From: Prosapia bicincta
Lineage: Eukaryota; Arthropoda; Insecta; Hemiptera; Cercopidae
DNA length: 64,000 bases
Reading direction: 5' to 3'
NCBI GenBank assembly: GCA_036971475.1
Contig: JBAIZL010000005.1
Location: 236,774,869 to 236,838,868 of the forward strand
In this document: positions 33,617 to 45,689 of the stretch, one piece after another
How positions within the stretch are numbered: the first letter of the stretch is position 1
How the letters are laid out: every line of letters starts with the position of its first letter
Position numbers and translations under genes: made by a program
The notes under the pieces: model-generated
What the model was told of the DNA's origin: nothing
Seen by the model: only the letters and a program-made list of their open reading frames with translations
The model's database searches: none

Positions 33617-34163
33617 AGACTTATTGCTGATGCAGAAAATTACAACCAAATCTGTCCTGACTGGATACTTCGAAGGTATATTTTAATATAGGTAGGTAGT
33701 AATGTTGAATAAAATTATAACCAACTCCATCCTGACTGGATACTTCGAAGGTATATTTTAATGTAGATATATATTAATGTTGTATAAAATTATAACCAAA
33801 TGATAAATATTTAGATTTTAAGTTTAGTAAAATAATTGACTTTGACGTAGTGCGGTGCGCTGTAGTTACTGACGGCCGGTTCACACTATACATGCCATTA
33901 CTAACATTAAAAATGTACAAAAAGTTAACTTTTCGTATTTTCCGCGGAAAAAGTTAATATTCGTGCTCTGCGAAAATTCAAAACGAGTAAATAGAAAAAA
34001 ACATGCCATTACAACCTAACTTTTAAAATGTGAAAACAGTAACTTTCCGTATTTTCCGCTGAAAAAAAGGTTGATATTCTTCTTCTACATATTAAAACGA
34101 GTAAAAAAAATAAAATAAAAAAAACCAACGTCATTAAGACTATATTTTTACCTTTAATTTACC
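33617..34163. mobile_element. foldback element, right arm
   Basis: Mirror of 28662-29058: two tandem units with CCTGACTGGATACTTCGAAG (33656 and 33734), then GCCATTA..TAACTTTTCGTATTTTCCGC twice (about 33890 and 34003), ending AACGTCATTAAGACTATATT..AATTTACC. The right arm carries an extra internal duplication of the TTCCGC block compared with the left. Confidence 0.6.
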
Positions 34164-35399
34164 TTGAAAAATGAAGAAATGTAGGTTTAATAAATTAAAA
34201 ATTTCTCTCAGAAGTGGTCATATTGATTTCATACATAATGACTTTTGTAATCTTTCGGAATCCAATTGTTATACCTCATTATTATCATCTACAATATGTA
34301 ATATAATTAAATTAGTGAAATAATAATGTCGTAAATTGTTTTACTTTATTAAAAAAAAAGATTTTTAAGAACAGATATATTTAATTGAGTGCCATATTTA
34401 TCGACGTCAATCTTATTCTTTGTTAACGAGACACAGGACGTAGAAACCGTTGGTTTAACTCGTTTCTTAAAATTTTGTTAGAAAGTTTTTTTTGAAATAT
34501 TAGAGAAGTTTTTAATTTTGTATGTAACCAAAACAATCCTAAGTGGGTACTTTATAACTATATTTATTAGAACGTTTAGAAATAATAATGTAAAATGATA
34601 CAGTAAGCCCTCAACAATAAGTTCACAAATATTGTTTGTGAAGTGAGGTTATGTTTAGACGCCGATATTTAAAGTAAGTACTAACAATTGTGTATTCTTT
34701 TAATATTTGTACTTATTAATTTGTTATACTAATACTGTTTATTTATACTTATTAATTTCACTTTTTAAATAAGTTTATCCTTCTTTAAAATCTATTTTTG
34801 AACAACATATGTGATAAAGGTAGACGGCAAACTATTATTTTATTACAGTATTATTAGCAATTTTAATTAGCCTACTGTTGTAAAAGTAGTAAATTTTACG
34901 TTCAAAATCAATTGACAATTTTCTGATTACAATAGTTATGCCTAATCAAAATTTAATTATAATGAATCTTTTTTTAAAAAAAAAACTTAAAAATTAAATT
35001 GCAATAAACCAATATTTTATAATTCCTAACTCGCTGCTGAGCTGGGAATTACAGAGCTAAGTTGATATAATTAAGTTAGCATAATTAGCTTAGAATTAAT
35101 GTAAGCTTACTTGAATAAAAAGGCAATAAGCTAAATCCCAAGGACTACTTAACAGATATACGTTATTATCCTTGTTGTCAAATTTATTATTTTTATTTTT
35201 CACATTCAGGTTTATATTCTGTTATCTTATTCAACAACTATTTATATTGTAAATGGTTCTTCAATTTAGTTTTTTAGATTACTTGTTATGCTGTATTAAA
35301 CTGTTTAAAGCGATTTAGAGACGTGGGTAACGGTTTATCGTACCGTGATTTATTAATAACATTTTTAGTTTCGCACTTTTCTGTATAAACAAGTAATAT
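34164..35399. other. AT-rich non-coding DNA
   Basis: No gene, RNA or repeat family is recognised over about 1.2 kb. Confidence 0.5.
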
Positions 35400-36122
35400 A
35401 AAAACTTTGTTTAAAGTCAATTCCTACTAAAGCCAGCAATGAAAAATGTTATTTTAGGTTCTTTTCATTTTATAATTACAACTAATAGGACTATAAATGT
35501 ATTCATACATATGTCAGAATAATAATATTAAGTGGCAAAATACATAGCGATTTTCCTTGCAATTTTCCATTTTCTTTTCTATGTATGGTGTTGGACTATT
35601 ATTTTTGTTTGTTACTGTTTATACGCTTTACGCTTTCTTTTTTATCGTTTACATTGTGTTGTAATTTCTTTACGCTTTCCTTTCGCATTGTCCGTTTGTG
35701 AAGCAAGGCTCAATAACATTAATCCAGTTTGCTTGATTATTTTATTCTTAAATTCGTTTGTAATCCTTGTGCATTATTTATGCTATTGGGTGCTAACCAT
35801 AGCAACAATTTAAGGTTCTTTAATGGGGGTGCGACGACAACCAAGATGGGAGCAAAAGAAAAATTCATATACATCTTTGAGAAGTAGATTTCTAGTTATG
35901 AGAAAGTTGGATCAGTGCCAAAAGCGCTAGACTTAGAACTTGAAGGTAATCAGTTCGAATCCGATCCAAACGAATTCGTTCCTTAAATGCTTATAAATGA
36001 ATTATTGAATAAATATTTGAAAAAACTATAAACATGAATTGTCATCCTCTGTAAAATAAAAAATGTATTTGAACTTGATTGGATGAATAAAAGTATTTCA
36101 TTAACGACTGAAAATTTGTACA

Positions 36123-36194
<72 letters not shown>

Positions 36195-36215
36195 AGTGTG
36201 AGCTAATGGAAGTTA
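35400..36215 (+). repeat. tRNA-derived SINE-type repeat, copy 4 (most complete)
   Basis: Blocks in order: AAGTCAATTCCTACT, CATATGTCAGAATAATAATA, TTTCCATTTTCTTTTCTATG, GCTAACCATAGCAACAATTT, the tRNA-like part with box A TTGGATCAGTGCC (35907) and box B AGTTCGAATCC (35952), then TTGAACTTGATTGGATGAAT, GACTGAAAATTTGTACAAGA, a (TA)33-like tract (36125-36190) and GAGTGTGAGCTAATGGAAG. Box A/B spacing of about 45 nt fits a tRNA-type RNA polymerase III promoter, though the promoter lies in the middle of the unit rather than at its start. A 93-codon plus frame (35532-35813) is not thought to be coding. Confidence 0.7.
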
Positions 36216-36230
36216 TTGCACAATACATTT

Positions 36231-36514
36231 GAACGCGAGAAATGCAACATGGAATTGACCACGGTAAAAAAAATATTTTTTATATCAGTTTAACATAGCC
36301 TATATTAGTATTGTTTTACTTTGAGCTCTATTAACTGTAAATAACACATGCTAAACGATTCCAAAATTTAAAGCGTTGAGTACCCTCTAGATGCCATTGG
36401 AATTTTTGGTAATAAATCCGGTCTTAACGTTATCCTGGTTCATTTGTTGCATCAATTCAATTGTGTTCAATTTTTTAGCAATTTAATCTCTCCAATTGAA
36501 TTGTGCGTTTAAGT
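36231..36514. other. spacer
   Basis: No feature seen between the SINE-type repeat and the pogo-like transposon. Confidence 0.5.
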
Positions 36515-36969
36515 TAGGGTAAGTCCGGGATAGATGGCCATACGGGAGAGATGGCCAATGCTTGTAGTTTTTACACTATTCGTTGTAGAGCGCTGCTGGT
36601 CAGTTAACACGTGATTAGTAATGTGATTGAATGTTGCTGCTACGGATGACTCTTTATTTGAATTAAAAGTCAGTAAAATCCGTGATTTTAGTTTCCAATA
36701 TACCAACAAATTATATAGTATGTCGTAATGTTTCGATTAAAACATGACTTAGGTTGCGAATAGCGAGGGCACCTTTAGTTTTAGAGTAGTTTAGATCTAA
36801 CTCCATACGGGTACGTAGGTTTTGTTTTCGTTTGCGTCCACCATGATTGATGATGCGCTAAGGTCGTCTCTCCCGGCCGATCGGGAGAGACGGCCATACC
36901 ATCATCGGTATAGTTGGCCATCCCATAAACGTGTTATATATATTAAATTTGGACAGTATGGTTATGTTT

Positions 36970-37291
36970 TTAGATTCCAAATAAGTACATTCTAAAGGAC
37001 GGTTCTTCTAGAGGATCATGGAAAGAAGATCTTGAAAATGATATCAATAAAGTAAAAAATAATGGTTATTCTGTGAGAAGAGCTTCTATGGAGTTTAACA
37101 TTCCAAGGAATACTCTTGAGAGAAAATTAAAAACTGGCTGTGACTCCAAAATTCCAATGGGTCCTAGTTCATGTTTGGGTACAGCTGATGAGTTGCGACT
37201 TGTCAACCACATAAAAAGATTGCAAGCTCATGGATTTTCTTTAACGAGAAACTGTGTTCGAAGCCTAGCTTATGATTTTGCTGTGAACCTT
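36970..37291 (+). pseudogene. pogo/Tigger transposase, N-terminal DNA-binding part (split by LINE)
   Basis: The frame reads KDGSSRGSWKEDLENDINKV, then SVRRASMEFNIPRNTLERKL and ELRLVNHIKRLQAHGFSLTR. This is a psq/CENP-B-type helix-turn-helix (…S.R.A...F.IPR.TL..L) followed by the start of the second helix-turn-helix, as in Tigger transposases. It would bind the transposon ends. The preceding bases GTTTTTAG look like a splice acceptor, and no clear start codon precedes it. The LINE enters after AYDFAVNL. Confidence 0.7.
37280..37291. repeat. target-site duplication of second LINE (left)
   Basis: GCTGTGAACCTT, repeated at 40661-40672. Removing the LINE and one copy rejoins the transposase reading. 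Confidence 0.85.
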
Positions 37292-37369
37292 TTTTTATTA
37301 TTACTAAAACTCGGACGGGCCTTATCGGTGTAGAGCACTTAGCTGTAGCCTTTGTACTCTCTTCCCATC

Positions 37370-37692
37370 CCTACCACAGGACTAGCTTAGTGGATACCTA
37401 CCTCTTTGCAGAAATCAAGTACCCACCTGATGCTAGATCTTCTGATATTCTCTGGTGTACATACCTGCCAGCCAAACCACTTTCTCCTTGTAGCTCCCAA
37501 AGCAGGACACTCACAGAGTACATGGATTGGGCTTTCCTCTTGGTCCTCGTCGCATCTCTTGCACACAGGGGACCTAGATTTTCAAATTTTGTATTGGAAC
37601 CCCATCAGATTCCCATGGCCTGTAACCAGCTCTACAGTAGCTCTGAGTTGATGTCTACTTAAGGAGAGTAGTTCTTTGCCCCACAAATCTCC
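37370..37692 (-). pseudogene. second LINE: C-terminal zinc knuckle region
   Basis: In a shifted frame downstream of the RNase H stop: CKRCDEDQEESPIHVLCEC, then KWFGWQVCTPENI. It is the counterpart of the CRLCG...H...C knuckle of the first LINE. Stops interrupt the link to RNase H. Confidence 0.6.
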
Positions 37693-38184
37693 TTAGTAAC
37701 CCCACAGTACCTTGGATTTGTTACACCCCAAGGTTACACTCCATTCTTCCCTGCACAACCTGTCTATATGTGCCGTGATCCTCTTGCGCCCCTCCTGTGG
37801 CGGCATGCCCACTGCCCTCAGCAACGGTCCTTGGGTTATACACCCTTGTTTTGCTAAGGCGTCAGCTCTCTCATTCCCTATCCAGCCAGAATGTCTTGGA
37901 ATCCAGGTTAGGTTGAGTGAATTATACTTACTCAGCTCTGCTAGAGAAGCCATAGTCTCAGCCACCAACCTAGAGCTGGTATTAGCCTTACCTAAAGCCT
38001 TCAGAGCTGCCTGACTGTCCGAGCAAATCCAGATGGTCTTGCCCCTCCTGCCAGACCCTATTATTTCCTCAGCACATAGTTTGATCGCAAGCACCCCCTG
38101 AAAGACAGAGTTGTAGTCCTCCAGGCGATGACAAAATCTGTCTTGGTGTCTCGGTCCACTAAATCCTGCTCCCACTCCTTCCTA
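37693..38184 (-). pseudogene. second LINE: RNase H domain
   Basis: The frame resumes right after TAG (38182-38184), which cuts the first RNase H motif WFTDGSKM. It contains IWICSDSQAALKALGKANTS and WIPRHSGWIGNERADALAKQ, i.e. the SDSQ, H and NERAD signatures. Upstream and downstream are in the same reading frame across the TAG, so a single substitution explains the stop. Confidence 0.8.
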
Positions 38185-39717
38185 CATCTTGGACCCATCG
38201 GTGAACCAGATTTCACCATGTCTGGGTCTATACTCCGCCCATGCCTCTCTTGCAGGAATAAGGATTTTGTAGTTTCCTTTTTCCCTCTTAAGAGACAGTA
38301 TCTTATCCTGAGGTTCTATCCAGAGCTCCTTCAGTGAATCCCCAAATAGCTGTTTATGAAGTTTGCTACTTGTCTTCCACTGCCCGGTACAGCTTAGCCG
38401 GTATGCAGTTTTCATTGCCTCCATCCTAATTTGAAGACTCAAGGATGGAAAACCCAACATAACCCTCATGGCCGCACATGGTGTGCTTCTCCTTGTAGCT
38501 GTTATGCCTCTAAGGAAGAGCCCCTGCGCGCGGTCCAGCATTCTTTTACTTGTTTCTTTCTGTGCCCTGTCCCACCAGACGATAGAGGCAAAGACCAATC
38601 TCGGCACCACAATGGCGGAATAAATCCAGTTCATCTGACGTGGACCCAAACCCCATCTCGTGCCTATTGCTCCTTTGCATTGCCTGAACGTAGCTATGGC
38701 TTTTTTGCACTTATCCTCCAAATGCTCACGCCAGAGTAGCTTCCTATCCAGAATAACTCCCAGATATTTAGCGCTCTCAACGTAGCTTATTTTGGTATTA
38801 CCAACTTCCATCATCTCCAGCGATTTAGTTTTATATCGCCTAGTGAAGATGAGTGCCACAGATTTCTCTCCTTGAATGCATAGTGCATTCTCCCTGCACC
38901 ATGCTTCTTTTACGTTGAGTGCCTCTTGAAGCAGGTCTTTGAGGACCTCTTCAAATGGCCCCCTAACAAGGATAGCTATGTCATCCGCATATCCTACCAC
39001 CTTGACACCCATTCCACTGAGTGTACTTAGTAGGCCGTCCACGACAAGGCTCCACAGCAAAGGGGATAACACTCCACCTTGCGGGCAGCCCTCCAAGACC
39101 ATCCCATTTATCGTGCACCCCATCCAGGATGCAGTACTTATCCGGTTTTCCAAGGAACTCATAATCCAATTTATAATTCCATCAGAAATCCCATGATCCA
39201 TAGCTGCTCTCTTGATGGCCAGTCTAGAGGTACTATTAAAAGCCCCCTCCACATCAAGAAAAGCCCCAATACATATCCCCTTATTGTTGATCTGACCCTT
39301 AATAAAGTCTACGACCGACAACAGCGCAGTCTCCACTGACCTACCAGTTCGGTAGGCGTGTTGGTCCTGATGAAGCGGATACTGCTTCAAAGGTCCCTCC
39401 TTCAAATAGTGGTCCACCAGCCTTTCCAATGTCTTTAACAAGAAAGATGTGAGGCTGATAGGTCTGAAGTCCTTTACCTCTGTGTAACCTTTCCTCCCCG
39501 GTTTGGGGATAAAGATAACCTTCGTTTTGAGCCACTGCCCGGGCGTGTAACCCAAGGCAACACAGCCTCTGAGTAATCCTGTCAGTAGCCCTATTATTTC
39601 CTCCAAGCAATTTTGTAGTAGTGCTGGAGTAATATTATCTAATCCAGGCGTTTTAAAAGGCTCAAAAGACAGAATCGCCTCTCTCACCTTTTGCGCTGAG
39701 ATTACCTGCCAAAGCAA
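38185..39717 (-). pseudogene. second LINE: reverse transcriptase domain
   Basis: 511 codons without a stop. Motifs in order: FEPFKTPGLDNITPALLQNC, VIFIPKPGRKGYTEVKDFRP, ISLTSFLLKTLERLVDHYLK, QHAYRTGRSVETALL, GAFLDVEGAFNS, CPQGGVLSPLLWSLVVDGLL, GYADDIAILVRG (YADD), AKYLGVILDRKLLWREH, and the thumb with WWDRAQKET. All catalytic Asp residues are present. A one-base slip near 39700 separates it from the endonuclease part (NIALA / QVISAQKV). Confidence 0.88.
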
Positions 39718-40660
39718 TATTCCAGTCCGCCCTTAGTCCAGTATGTCGGAGGTTTTGAGCACCGTCCCCTACCGGTCTAATATCGGAAAAACTGTTCCTC
39801 ATAAGCAGACGCAGTGTTCCCTCCGGGGTGTCAGTAAAGCTACCATCAGTCTTCTTGACAAACTTAAGCTCTCCCCTCGGTCCACCTGCTAACACCTTAA
39901 ACAGTCTAGCAGTGTCACTCAGTGTGCTTGTCTCTGAGCACCACGTTTCCCAAGCAGCACGTTTAACCTCTTTAATAAGATTTGTATAGAGACCCTGGCT
40001 GTCTGTATATGCCTGCCAGGTCTCCGCCGTTTTCTTCTTCTTTGCCCTATTAAAGAGCCTTCTAGTCTCTTTCCGTCTTGCCTGTAACTCGCTGTTCCAC
40101 TTCAGCTTACCACTCCCAGTGTTTATCCGCGAGAGAGGGCAATTTTCCTCAAACGACGTGGAAATTGCAGTCCTGATGTAGGCCTCAGTATTTTCCAGTT
40201 CGTTTGATGTACCATATTTACCACGGAAGTCAGACATCCGCCTCCTCACCGAGGACTTAAAACCTTCCCAGTTTGTCCTTCTCGGGTTCCTAAACCACAC
40301 CACATAGGGGACAACTCCCCTCATCGTAGCAGTGATGATCCGGTGATCAGACATGGAGGGCTCATCCGAAACCTGCCAGTCATGCACCCACCTTACCATT
40401 TGTCTATTACAGAAGGTGATATCTAGAACCTCCATTCTGTTTGAAGTGACAAATATTGGCTCGGCACCTGTGTTTAAAACCACAAGGTTTTCTTCAAACA
40501 AGAAGGCTAGGAGCTCCTCACCTCGCTCATTTGTGTCTGTGCTGCCCCATACCTCATTATGAGCATTGGCATCACAGGCCACTAAGATTCCTATATTCCT
40601 CTCCCTGCAGTACCGAACTAACTTACGTAATTCTGCAGGGGGTGATTCTCTATTGTGGGC
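39690..40660 (-). pseudogene. second LINE: C-terminal half of APE endonuclease and linker
   Basis: Begins at the 5' truncation point with AHNRESPPAELRKLVRYCRE. Holds GILVACDANAHNEVWGSTDT (Asp-Asn block), VLDITFCNRQMVRWV and EPSMSDHRII (Asp-His). The N-terminal landmarks QxNLxHS and QEPW are missing because the element is truncated. The Arg/Lys-rich linker LQARRKETRRLFNRAKKKKT leads into RT. Confidence 0.8.
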
Positions 40661-40672
40661 GCTGTGAACCTT
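40661..40672. repeat. target-site duplication of second LINE (right)
   Basis: GCTGTGAACCTT, the partner of 37280-37291. Confidence 0.85.
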
Positions 40673-41010
40673 GGTATGAAACAAATTTAATAACGAAAAA
40701 GGTAAAGCAGGTTACGATTGGTTACAACTGTTCTTGTCTCGACATCCAGATCTAAGTGTGCGAAAATCTGAAGGGATATCTTTGGCTAGAGTACAGGGAA
40801 TGAATCGTGATGAAGTGAAGGAATAGGTCTGGACCAAGAAGGTTGAAGTTATGTCAGACAGTTCAGGCGAATCAGATGCCGGGAAGACTATTCAGAAACA
40901 AATAAAATCTGTGATTGGATTAGGTGCAAGCGTTGGTTACACGAATCCTGTTGATGTGTGTCATCGATGTGGAAACGCAATTTTGAAAAAAATTAATCTA
41001 AGGCTAAAGT
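40673..41010 (+). pseudogene. pogo/Tigger transposase, continuation after the LINE
   Basis: Reads FNNEKGKAGYDWLQLFLSRH and PDLSVRKSEGISLARVQGMN, the conserved 'F....AG.DW...FL.RHP.LS.R..E..S.AR..G.N' end of the second CENP-B-like helix-turn-helix. One base is missing before FNN compared with the left half. A TAG follows at about 40826. Further on, VEVMSDSSGESDAGKT looks like an acidic C-terminal tail. The DDE catalytic core expected in between is absent, so this is an internal-deletion derivative. Confidence 0.65.
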
Positions 41011-41264
41011 AACCAACTGAATAATTAAGGATATTTCATTATTTTCTATATAAAACCAGTAGACCTATGTCCTAACAAGTTAGTAAAATATTAAGTACTG
41101 AAGAAAACTTTTTACAAATGAGGTTTTGTCTAATTTATAATTTAACTATAATTGTTATCTTTATAATAGGCTATCATTTGACATTAATTTATTCCATTAA
41201 ACATGTTTAAAGTGTTAAAGTTTGTTATTATAAGTTTCTCCTTTATTTTTAAGTGTTTTTACCG
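41011..41264. other. AT-rich internal part of the pogo-like element
   Basis: No coding frame; leads into the 23-bp satellite. Confidence 0.5.
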
Positions 41265-43050
41265 ATGGCCAACTATCCCTTACATGTATGGCCATCTATC
41301 CCTTACATGTTTGGCCATCTATCCCTTACATGTATGGCCATCTATCCCTTACATGTTTGGCCATCTATCCCTTACATGTATGGCCATCTATCCCTTACAT
41401 GTATGGCCATCTATCCCTTACATGTTTGGCCATCTATCCCTTACATGTATGGCCATCTATCCCTTACATGTATGGCCATTTATCCCTTACATGTATGGCC
41501 ATCTATCCCTTACATGTATGGCCATCTATCCCTTACATGTATGGCCATCTATCCCTTACATGTATGGCCATCTATGCCTTACATGTATGGCCATCTAACC
41601 CTTACATGTATGGCCATCTATCCCTTACATGTATGGCCATCTATGCCTTACATGTATGGCTATCTAACCCTTACATGTATGGCCATCTATCCCTTACATG
41701 TATGGCCATCTATGCCTTACATGTATGGCCATCTAACCCTTACATGTATGGCCATCTATGCCTTACATGTATGGCCATCTAACCCTTTCATGTATGGCCA
41801 TCTATCCCTTACATGTATGGAATCTATCCCTGACATGTATGGCCATCTATGCCTTACATGTATGGCCATCTATCACTTACATGTATGGCCATCTATGCCT
41901 TTCATGTATGGCCATCTAACCCTTACATGTATGGCCATCTAACCCTTACATATATGGCCATCTATCCCTTACATGTATGGCCATCTATGTCTTACATGTA
42001 TGGCCATCTATGCCTTACATGTATGGCCATCTATGCCTTACATGTATGGCCATCTAACCCTTACATGTATGGCCATCTATCCCTTACATGTATGGCCATC
42101 TAACCCTTACATGTATGGCCATCTATGTCTTACATGTATGGCCATCTATGCCTTACATGTATGGCCATCTATGCCTTACATGTATGGCCATCTAACCCTT
42201 ACATGTATGGCCATCTATCCCTTACATGTATGGCCATCTAACCCTTACATGTATGGCCATCTATCCCTTACATGTATGGCCATCTATGCCTTACATGTAT
42301 GGCCATCTAACCCTTACATGTATGGCCATCTGTCCCTTACATGTATGGCCATCTATGCCTTACATGTATGGCCATCTAACCCTTACATGTATGGCCATCT
42401 ATCCCTTACATGTATGGCCATCTATCCCTTACATGTATGGCCATCTATCCCTTACATGTATGACCATCTATCCTTTACATGTATGGCCATCTATCCCTTA
42501 CTTGTATGGCCATCTATCCCTTACATTTATGACCATCTATCCCTTACATGTATGGCCATCTATCCCTTACATGTATGGCCATCTATCCCTTACATGTATG
42601 GCCATCTATCCCTTACATGTATGGCCATCTAACCCTTACATGTATGGCCATCTATCCCTTACATGTATGGCCATCTATCCCTTACATGTATGGCCATCTA
42701 TCCCTTACATGTATGGCCATTTATCCCTTACATGTATGGCCATCTATCCCTTACATGTATGACCATCTATCTCTTACATGTATGGCCATCTATCCCTTAC
42801 ATGTATGGCCATCTATCCCTTACATGTATGGCCATCTATCCCTTACATGTATGGCCATCTATCCCTTACATGTATGGCCATCTATCCCTTACATGTATGG
42901 CCATCTATCCCTTACATGTATGGCCGTCTATCCCTTACATGTATGGCCATCTATCCCTTACATGTATGGCCATCTATCCCTTACATGTATGGCCATCTAT
43001 CCCTTACATGTATGGCCACCTATCCCTTACATGTATGGCCATCTAACCCT
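41265..43050. repeat. 23-bp satellite, about 78 copies, inside the pogo-like element
   Basis: The monomer starts ATGGCCATCTATCCC and ends TTACATGT. Its first 15 bases are identical to the inner part of the transposon's own terminal inverted repeat (right end: ATGGCCATCTATCCC followed by GGACTTACCC). Variants ATGCC, AACCC and ATGTC replace ATCCC, and TTTGG replaces TATGG in the first 200 bp. Between about 41560 and 42420 the variants follow one another in recurring triplets (roughly 69-bp higher order). One short unit lies near 41820. Each monomer holds two palindromes, ATGGCCAT and ACATGT. Because 23 is not a multiple of 3 and stops are rare, all plus frames stay open for long stretches. Confidence 0.95.
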
Positions 43051-43256
43051 GATCCTCGAGTGAGATGGCCAAGTGCTACACATTTTTAAAATTTTTTAGC
43101 TGGTATGACATTTGGTATATCTTTGTAAAAACATGGTCTTTTGGTATTTATGGACTGAAGAGGCAATTCATTGAAGATTTCAGGATGTTCTTATATATTT
43201 AGGTTGTGAAAATTGGTTTTGAAAAAATCATGGCCATCTATCCCGGACTTACCCTA

Positions 43257-44211
43257 TATAGTATAATAATTGGTGAGCCAATGTTAATTTATGTAAAAGA
43301 AAAGATGGCTGGAGCCTATATTCGAAATAAACGCTCAAGAAAATCGAAAGTAAAACTCAACCATCAGTTCAAGAAATTGGATGAAGCTAAATGTGAAAAT
43401 TACCAGAGAATAATCGTAATACTCACAATGATATGAGCTACGTTGAATACGGAACTATATTCGAGAAAATGGGATCATTCCGAAACGCGTTAAACACAAT
43501 CACTATGACAATGCAAGGAATCGCGGATGAATTCCTTCCCATGAAATATTCAGAAGATCGTTCCAGCAAGTAAGGAAATAATAGTATTAAGAGTAGACTA
43601 ATAGAAAGCACTGAATTTACCTCTAGATATCTCATTGCGTACGTTTTAGCGGTATTTTCCAATAACCTTAAAATAAAATATGTTGGTAATAACAAGTGAA
43701 CTAGGATCCTCGATGTGAAACCACTATATTGTAGCAGCTTAAATAAACATATTTAAATACCATCAAAAACGATAACACGGCTCTTTAGTCTTAGGCAGTC
43801 CAAGCAGTAGTTTTATTCTCGCCTAAAAAGTTTATAGTTAAATAAAATATGTAAGTATTAAATAAAAAGTGTAGATGATGTAGGGAAATATAGTACTCGC
43901 GCTGGCCACGTACCTGACGTGTCTGTCAAATGGAAACATAATGATATGGAGGCTCTAATTTAAAACGTATTTGTTATTTGTCTAGTAGCATTAGTGTAGT
44001 AGAAACCAAGAACAAAAAAAGGTTTTTATTTTATTTTTCATCTTAGGAGACAATTTCACTTGGATAATACGAGTATGTGTGAGTATGTGAGAGAGAGTGT
44101 GTGTGTGAGAAAGAGGCATATAATTTAACATTAAACAAAATAAATAATAATTTTTATTCAAATAAGAAACCATACTACTTTATAACATATTTAATATTCT
44201 TAAAAGGCTAA

Positions 44212-44215
<4 letters not shown>
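43257..44215. other. non-coding DNA, no feature recognised
   Basis: A 76-codon plus frame (43206-43436) runs across the transposon end and shows no domain. Otherwise AT-rich and featureless, with a short TG/GA run near 44075-44115. Confidence 0.45.

Positions 44216-44218
<3 letters not shown>

Positions 44219-44252
<34 letters not shown>
44219..44252. repeat. (TA)n microsatellite
   Basis: About 16 TA units. Confidence 0.9.
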
Positions 44253-44257
<5 letters not shown>

Positions 44258-44392
44258 TTTTCAACTAAGGATTTTCCGTAAATTTGGTATATAGGGTGTT
44301 TTTAACCTCAGCAATCCAATGGGCTAAGTGAATATTTTCTGAAAAATCGTTATCAAATATTCGAAAAAGTGTAGGCCCTATATATATATATA

Positions 44393-45640
<1,248 letters not shown>

Positions 45641-45689
45641 GCACCATAATTAGCAGAAGATGCAGAAAATTGGCATTTCCTTGCTTATA

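Larger units (their letters stand above)
37293..40660 (-). mobile_element. second LOA-type LINE, 5'-truncated, about 3.4 kb
   Basis: Minus-strand LINE with 12-bp target duplication and a short A-rich 3' end (plus-strand T run at about 37289-37296). It lacks the 5' region, ORF1 and the N-terminal half of the endonuclease. It is clearly homologous to but distinct from the LINE at 29.1-33.6 kb: the two proteins differ at many positions, so they are different families of the same clade, not recent sisters. One frameshift, a TAG codon and C-terminal lesions make it inactive. Confidence 0.85.
36515..43256 (+). mobile_element. pogo/Tigger-like DNA transposon, 6.7 kb with nested LINE and internal satellite
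   Basis: A perfect 25-bp terminal inverted repeat beginning GGGTAAGTCCGGGATAGATG occupies 36517-36541 and, reversed, 43230-43254. It is flanked by TA on both sides (36515-36516 and 43255-43256), the target duplication of the Tc1/mariner/pogo superfamily. Inside lie pieces of a pogo-type transposase (36970-37291 and 40673-40828), an LOA-type LINE that splits them (37293-40660) and a 23-bp satellite (41265-43050). Without the LINE and satellite the element is about 1.6 kb, so its catalytic DDE region was lost. Subterminal GGCCAT-containing copies of the terminal motif occur on both sides (36549, 36897, 36914 and 43066). Confidence 0.8.

Noticed and set aside
35900..35970. Genuine tRNA gene
   Set aside because: Box A and B are present, but no acceptor stem or clover-leaf can be drawn, and the same segment recurs in four dispersed repeat copies. 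It is a tRNA-derived repeat.
37390..40755. Plus-strand open frames across the second LINE
   Set aside because: Antisense shadows of the minus-strand endonuclease, RT and RNase H frames.
41203..43089. Many long overlapping plus-strand open frames (up to 229 codons) with a periodic Tyr/His/Trp-rich repeat
   Set aside because: They are translations of the 23-bp satellite in all frames, created by lack of stop codons in the monomer. There is no start context, no independent codon pattern and no domain.
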